Source: Actinobacteria bacterium 13_1_40CM_66_12 | GTDB lineage: Bacteria; Chloroflexota; Dormibacteria; Dormibacterales; Dormibacteraceae | Length of the DNA: 8,575 nt | Assembly (NCBI GenBank): GCA_001917895.1 | Contig: MNEW01000021.1 | Location: 1 to 8,575 of the forward strand | Direction of reading: 5' to 3' | Shown here: positions 6,978-8,575 of the stretch, piece after piece | Position numbering within the stretch: position 1 is the first letter of the stretch | Layout of the letters: each line of letters opens with the position of its first letter | Notes under the pieces: model-generated | What the model was told of the DNA's origin: nothing | Databases searched by the model: none | The model's input: only the letters and a program-made list of their open reading frames with translations | Made by a program: the position numbers and the translations under genes

Positions 6978-7607
6978 ATGGCGGTCCGGCTCGGCGTCTG
7001 TTTGATGGCTTTGGCGACAATGGCTGGGGCGGCATGCTCCGGTTCGGCGAGCCAGAGTCGCGTTGGGCCAGGGTTTTCCACGCTCTACACGGTGACATCG
7101 ATCGTGATGCAAAAGCCAGGTGAGCCGCCACGTGCGTGCGCGTTCATGCAGCTCCCGGATCCACCGATTGGATGCGGCGGTCCAGACTTGCACGCCCTGG
7201 ATCTAACAACGATGCACGGCGTCACTCGATACCGAAACGGCGTTCTCGCCACTTCAATGCTCCATCTCGTTGGGACGTGGGATGGCCGCGCGCTAACTCT
7301 GACTAGACCGCCAGACACGGCTCCGATCGCCGACGCGACGTCCATGCCGCAAGGGCAATGCCCGTCCCAGCCAGCGCAGGTTGCGTCGCCGCCATTGATG
7401 CAGAGGGTGATATCCGACGAAGCGCTGCTCAAGGCACAGGGCATCCAACTGCTCGAATTCGGGCCGTGTGGTGATTCGCTATTCATAGTCGTTACGGTGG
7501 CCGATCGCGATTCTGTCCGCTTCCTCACCAACCGCTACGGTGCGGTGCAGGTAGCCGGCTGGTTGAAACCGGTGAGCTCACCTTCGTTGGCAAAGTCAGC
7601 GGCCTGA
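6978..7607 (+). CDS. Predicted lipoprotein of unknown function
   Basis: The ATG at 6978 gives 209 residues. The N-terminus (MAVRLGVCLMALATMAGAAC) has an arginine, a hydrophobic core and a possible lipobox ending in Cys21, so the mature protein would be lipid-anchored outside the membrane. The frame is open back to a TTG at 6894, but that would bury the signal peptide behind 28 polar residues. The mature part contains YTVTSIVMQKPGE, a CAFMQLPDPPIGCGGPD segment with two cysteines, VGTWDGRALTLTRPP, and a C-terminal domain with LEFGPCGDSLFIVV and RFLTNRYGAVQVAGW. The PPxCGGP and VGTxDGxxxTLT pattern recalls uncharacterised secreted proteins of actinobacteria, from memory only. No catalytic motif is visible. 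Unlike its neighbours it has an ATG start and lies in its own unit, between two copies of a gamma-glutamyltransferase-like gene end. Confidence 0.7.
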   Translation: MAVRLGVCLMALATMAGAACSGSASQSRVGPGFSTLYTVTSIVMQKPGEPPRACAFMQLPDPPIGCGGPDLHALDLTTMHGVTRYRNGVLATSMLHLVGTWDGRALTLTRPPDTAPIADATSMPQGQCPSQPAQVASPPLMQRVISDEALLKAQGIQLLEFGPCGDSLFIVVTVADRDSVRFLTNRYGAVQVAGWLKPVSSPSLAKSAA

Positions 7608-7623
7608 CCCGCTGGACAGGTGC

Positions 7624-7708
7624 CTCGGTCACGTGGACTATCGACGGACCAGGCGCCTGGCTAGCGGGTGCGAATCCGCGGTCTGACGGGTCCGTGGAAA
7701 TGGTGTGA
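7624..7708 (+). pseudogene. Remnant of a second gamma-glutamyltransferase-like gene 3' end
   Basis: The sequence from 7639 codes for IDGPGAWLAGANPRSDG and ends at TGA 7706-7708, matching the C-terminus of the intact gene (19 of the last 22 aligned residues before its terminal serine). Just upstream, CTCGGTCACG (7624-7633) matches CTCGGCCACG (6757-6766), but the distance between these blocks is 8 nt shorter than in the intact gene, so the frame would be broken. No start codon or upstream enzyme body is present. The frame is open back to a stop at 7472-7474, running out of phase through the end of the lipoprotein gene. The mainly synonymous differences imply that this copy diverged while it was coding and was then truncated. 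Confidence 0.6.
7639..7705 (+). repeat. Direct repeat copy 2 (diverged)
   Basis: This is the partner of 6780-6846, about 87% identical by hand count and in the same orientation. Together the copies flank the lipoprotein gene. Confidence 0.9.
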
Positions 7709-7732
7709 AACAGGCGATCGTCAAAGAGCCGG

Positions 7733-7738
7733 TATAAT
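7733..7738 (+). promoter_or_regulatory. -10 box of the rpsO promoter
   Basis: A perfect TATAAT lies 11 nt upstream of the TTG start of rpsO. No convincing -35 hexamer is found 16-18 nt upstream (the region reads ACAGGC). Transcription would begin near 7744-7746, leaving a leader of about 5 nt. The TAA inside this box is in frame with rpsO, which excludes any start farther upstream. Confidence 0.6.
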
Positions 7739-7749
7739 TCGCCTTCGGT

Positions 7750-8019
7750 TTGGCAGAAGAGACAGCAGTCAAGAGCAATTTGATCGCCGAGTACAGGCGA
7801 GGCGAGAAGGACACGGGCTCTCCCGAGGTCCAGATCGCGCTCTCGACGGCGCGCATCCGGGAGCTGACGGAGCACCTGAAGACGCACGCCAAGGACCACC
7901 ACTCGCGCCGCGGCCTACTCCTCCTTGTTGGCAAGCAACGGCGTCTGCTGAACTACCTGAGGGACACTGACGTGGAGCGCTACCGAACGCTCGTCGGCAA
8001 GCTCGGGCTCAGGAGATAG
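7750..8019 (+). CDS. rpsO: 30S ribosomal protein S15
   Basis: S15 binds the central domain of 16S rRNA early in 30S assembly. The 89-residue product has exactly the usual family length and shows [41 protein letters not shown] and the terminal VGKLGLRR. The TTG start is forced: the only upstream in-frame codons before a TAA at 7735-7737 are TTC, GCC, TTC and GGT. No Shine-Dalgarno is present, and the putative -10 box is only 11 nt away, so initiation on a nearly leaderless mRNA is likely if that promoter is used. pnp follows, as in most bacteria. Confidence 0.97.
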   Translation: MAEETAVKSNLIAEYRRGEKDTGSPEVQIALSTARIRELTEHLKTHAKDHHSRRGLLLLVGKQRRLLNYLRDTDVERYRTLVGKLGLRR

Positions 8020-8036
8020 CCGGCAGTAATTCAATC

Positions 8037-8151
8037 GGGAGGGCCCCCGGTCGCGCGGGGTCAGCTCTTAGAAGCTCTCATCAAGACCTGGTTTTGACGG
8101 TAGCTGCTAGGAATCTGGCCCAAGAGACGCGACTAATACATGTGCCCTCCC
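8037..8151 (+). ncRNA. Putative structured pnp leader RNA with pseudoknot
   Basis: The rpsO-pnp gap can fold in a highly organised way. P1 pairs GGGAGGGC (8037-8044) with GCCCTCCC (8144-8151), 8 perfect pairs. P2 is the directly adjacent hairpin CCCCG/CGGGG (8045-8049 with 8056-8060). Its complete 6-nt loop GTCGCG (8050-8055) is complementary to CGCGAC (8128-8133), forming a pseudoknot. In between, CAGCT (8062-8066) can pair with AGCTG (8102-8106) around a hairpin TCAAGA/TTTTGA (8081-8086 with 8092-8097, one G-U). No T-run follows P2, so it is not an intrinsic terminator. Position suggests control of pnp. A leader class named Actino-pnp is known upstream of actinobacterial PNPase genes; whether this is a member cannot be judged by eye. 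Confidence 0.6.
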
Positions 8152-8160
8152 AAATGGAGG
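8146..8160 (+). promoter_or_regulatory. pnp Shine-Dalgarno with overlapping anti-Shine-Dalgarno hairpin
   Basis: GGAGG (8156-8160) precedes the pnp GTG by 7 nt. CCTCC (8146-8150) can pair with it across a 5-nt loop CAAAT, hiding the ribosome binding site. The same CCTCC belongs to the 3' strand of P1 of the leader, so the two pairings exclude each other: P1 formed means the site is free, P1 open means it can be masked. Confidence 0.65.
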
Positions 8161-8167
8161 TTGTCAC

Positions 8168-8575
8168 GTGGCAATAGTCACGAAAAACGTAGAGGTCGCC
8201 GACAAGCGACTTTCGATCGAGGCCGGCCGGGTAGCCGAACAGGCAAACGGAGCCGTGGTGATCCGCCAGGGCGACAGCGTGGTGCTGAGCACAGCGGTGA
8301 TGTCGAAGGAGCCCCGCGAGGGCATCGACTTCTTCCCGCTGACGTGCGATTACGAGGAAAAGCTGTACGCAGCGGGCAAGATCCCGGGCGCGTTCATGCG
8401 CCGCGAGGGACGGCCCAGCGAAGCCGCCATCATCGCGTCGCGGCTGACCGACCGGCCGCTTCGGCCGCTGTTCCCTGACGGGTTCCGCCTCGACGTGCAG
8501 GTGGTCTCCACCGTGCTGTCGGTCGACCAGGAGAACGACCCGACGATCCTGAGCATCAACGGCGCCTCGACCGCG
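8168..8575 (+). CDS. pnp: Polynucleotide phosphorylase, N-terminal 136 residues (runs off the window)
   Basis: PNPase is a homotrimeric 3'-5' phosphorolytic exoribonuclease. The fragment begins [21 protein letters not shown] and covers the start of the first RNase PH domain, with [43 protein letters not shown] and [13 protein letters not shown], all highly conserved in PNPases. The GTG start at 8168 is fixed by GGAGG 7 nt upstream and by the usual N-terminus. The frame stays open to the window end. It lies 148 nt after rpsO, separated by the structured leader, and may be transcribed from the rpsO promoter, since no good promoter is visible in the gap. Confidence 0.97.
   Translation, partial: MAIVTKNVEVADKRLSIEAGRVAEQANGAVVIRQGDSVVLSTAVMSKEPREGIDFFPLTCDYEEKLYAAGKIPGAFMRREGRPSEAAIIASRLTDRPLRPLFPDGFRLDVQVVSTVLSVDQENDPTILSINGASTA

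Noticed and set aside
8045..8060. GC-rich hairpin after rpsO as an intrinsic terminator
   Set aside because: It is followed by TCAGCTCTTAG rather than a T-run, and its loop pairs elsewhere, which fits a regulatory fold better.
8161..8174. Near-palindrome TTGTCACGTGGCAA over the pnp start as an operator
   Set aside because: It includes the start codon and second codon of a conserved gene, and a single CACGTG-centred palindrome of this size can occur by chance.
8140..8478. Alternative plus-strand open frame of 112 codons over the pnp start
   Set aside because: It is a different frame from the clearly conserved PNPase N-terminus and has no recognisable domain.
1..8575. CRISPR arrays, tRNA or rRNA genes, insertion sequences
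   Set aside because: No regularly spaced repeats, tRNA-like T-loop sequences, rRNA signatures, transposase motifs or terminal inverted repeats were seen on either strand.

Overview
The window is high-GC bacterial DNA, densely packed with plus-strand genes and almost without ATG starts. The core order nrnA-type DHH gene, truB, ribF ... rpsO, pnp is a widely conserved bacterial translation/RNA neighbourhood. High GC, frequent GTG/CTG/TTG starts, a lipoprotein of a type I associate with actinobacteria-like genomes, and a GlpB/AGPS-like/DGK lipid module suggest a high-GC Terrabacteria lineage (Actinobacteria, Chloroflexota or Dormibacterota-like). This placement is inference and no species is claimed.

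Layout. Positions 2-1927 hold the 3' end of a DHH/DHHA1 phosphoesterase gene, truB (tRNA pseudouridine-55 synthase) and ribF (bifunctional riboflavin kinase/FAD synthetase). Where rpsO would be expected, four further co-directional genes follow: a GlpB-like flavoprotein, an AGPS-like FAD-binding oxidase, a diacylglycerol-kinase-family lipid kinase and a gamma-glutamyltransferase-like Ntn-hydrolase. From the DHH gene to the lipid kinase, neighbouring genes overlap by 4 to 23 nt or abut. The Ntn-hydrolase follows after 7 nt. The whole block therefore looks like one operon.

After it come a monocistronic-looking lipoprotein gene (6978-7607) and a short diverged copy of the 3' end of the gamma-glutamyltransferase-like gene (about 7624-7708), probably the remnant of a second copy. 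A clear TATAAT box then stands 11 nt before the TTG start of rpsO, so the rpsO mRNA may be nearly leaderless. The rpsO-pnp gap (8020-8167) has a strikingly organised potential RNA structure: an 8-bp closing stem, a hairpin whose whole loop pairs with a downstream segment (pseudoknot), and an anti-Shine-Dalgarno strand able to switch between the closing stem and the pnp ribosome binding site. The window ends inside pnp.

How the genes may work together: RibF makes FAD, and the next two genes encode FAD enzymes. GlpB-like, AGPS-like and lipid kinase proteins together suggest glycerol-phosphate/ether-lipid or lipid-head-group metabolism, echoing the glpD1/Rv2251/Rv2252 neighbourhood of Mycobacterium tuberculosis. 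The pnp leader is the best candidate for an undescribed regulatory element, although a leader class called Actino-pnp is already known in actinobacteria and must be excluded.
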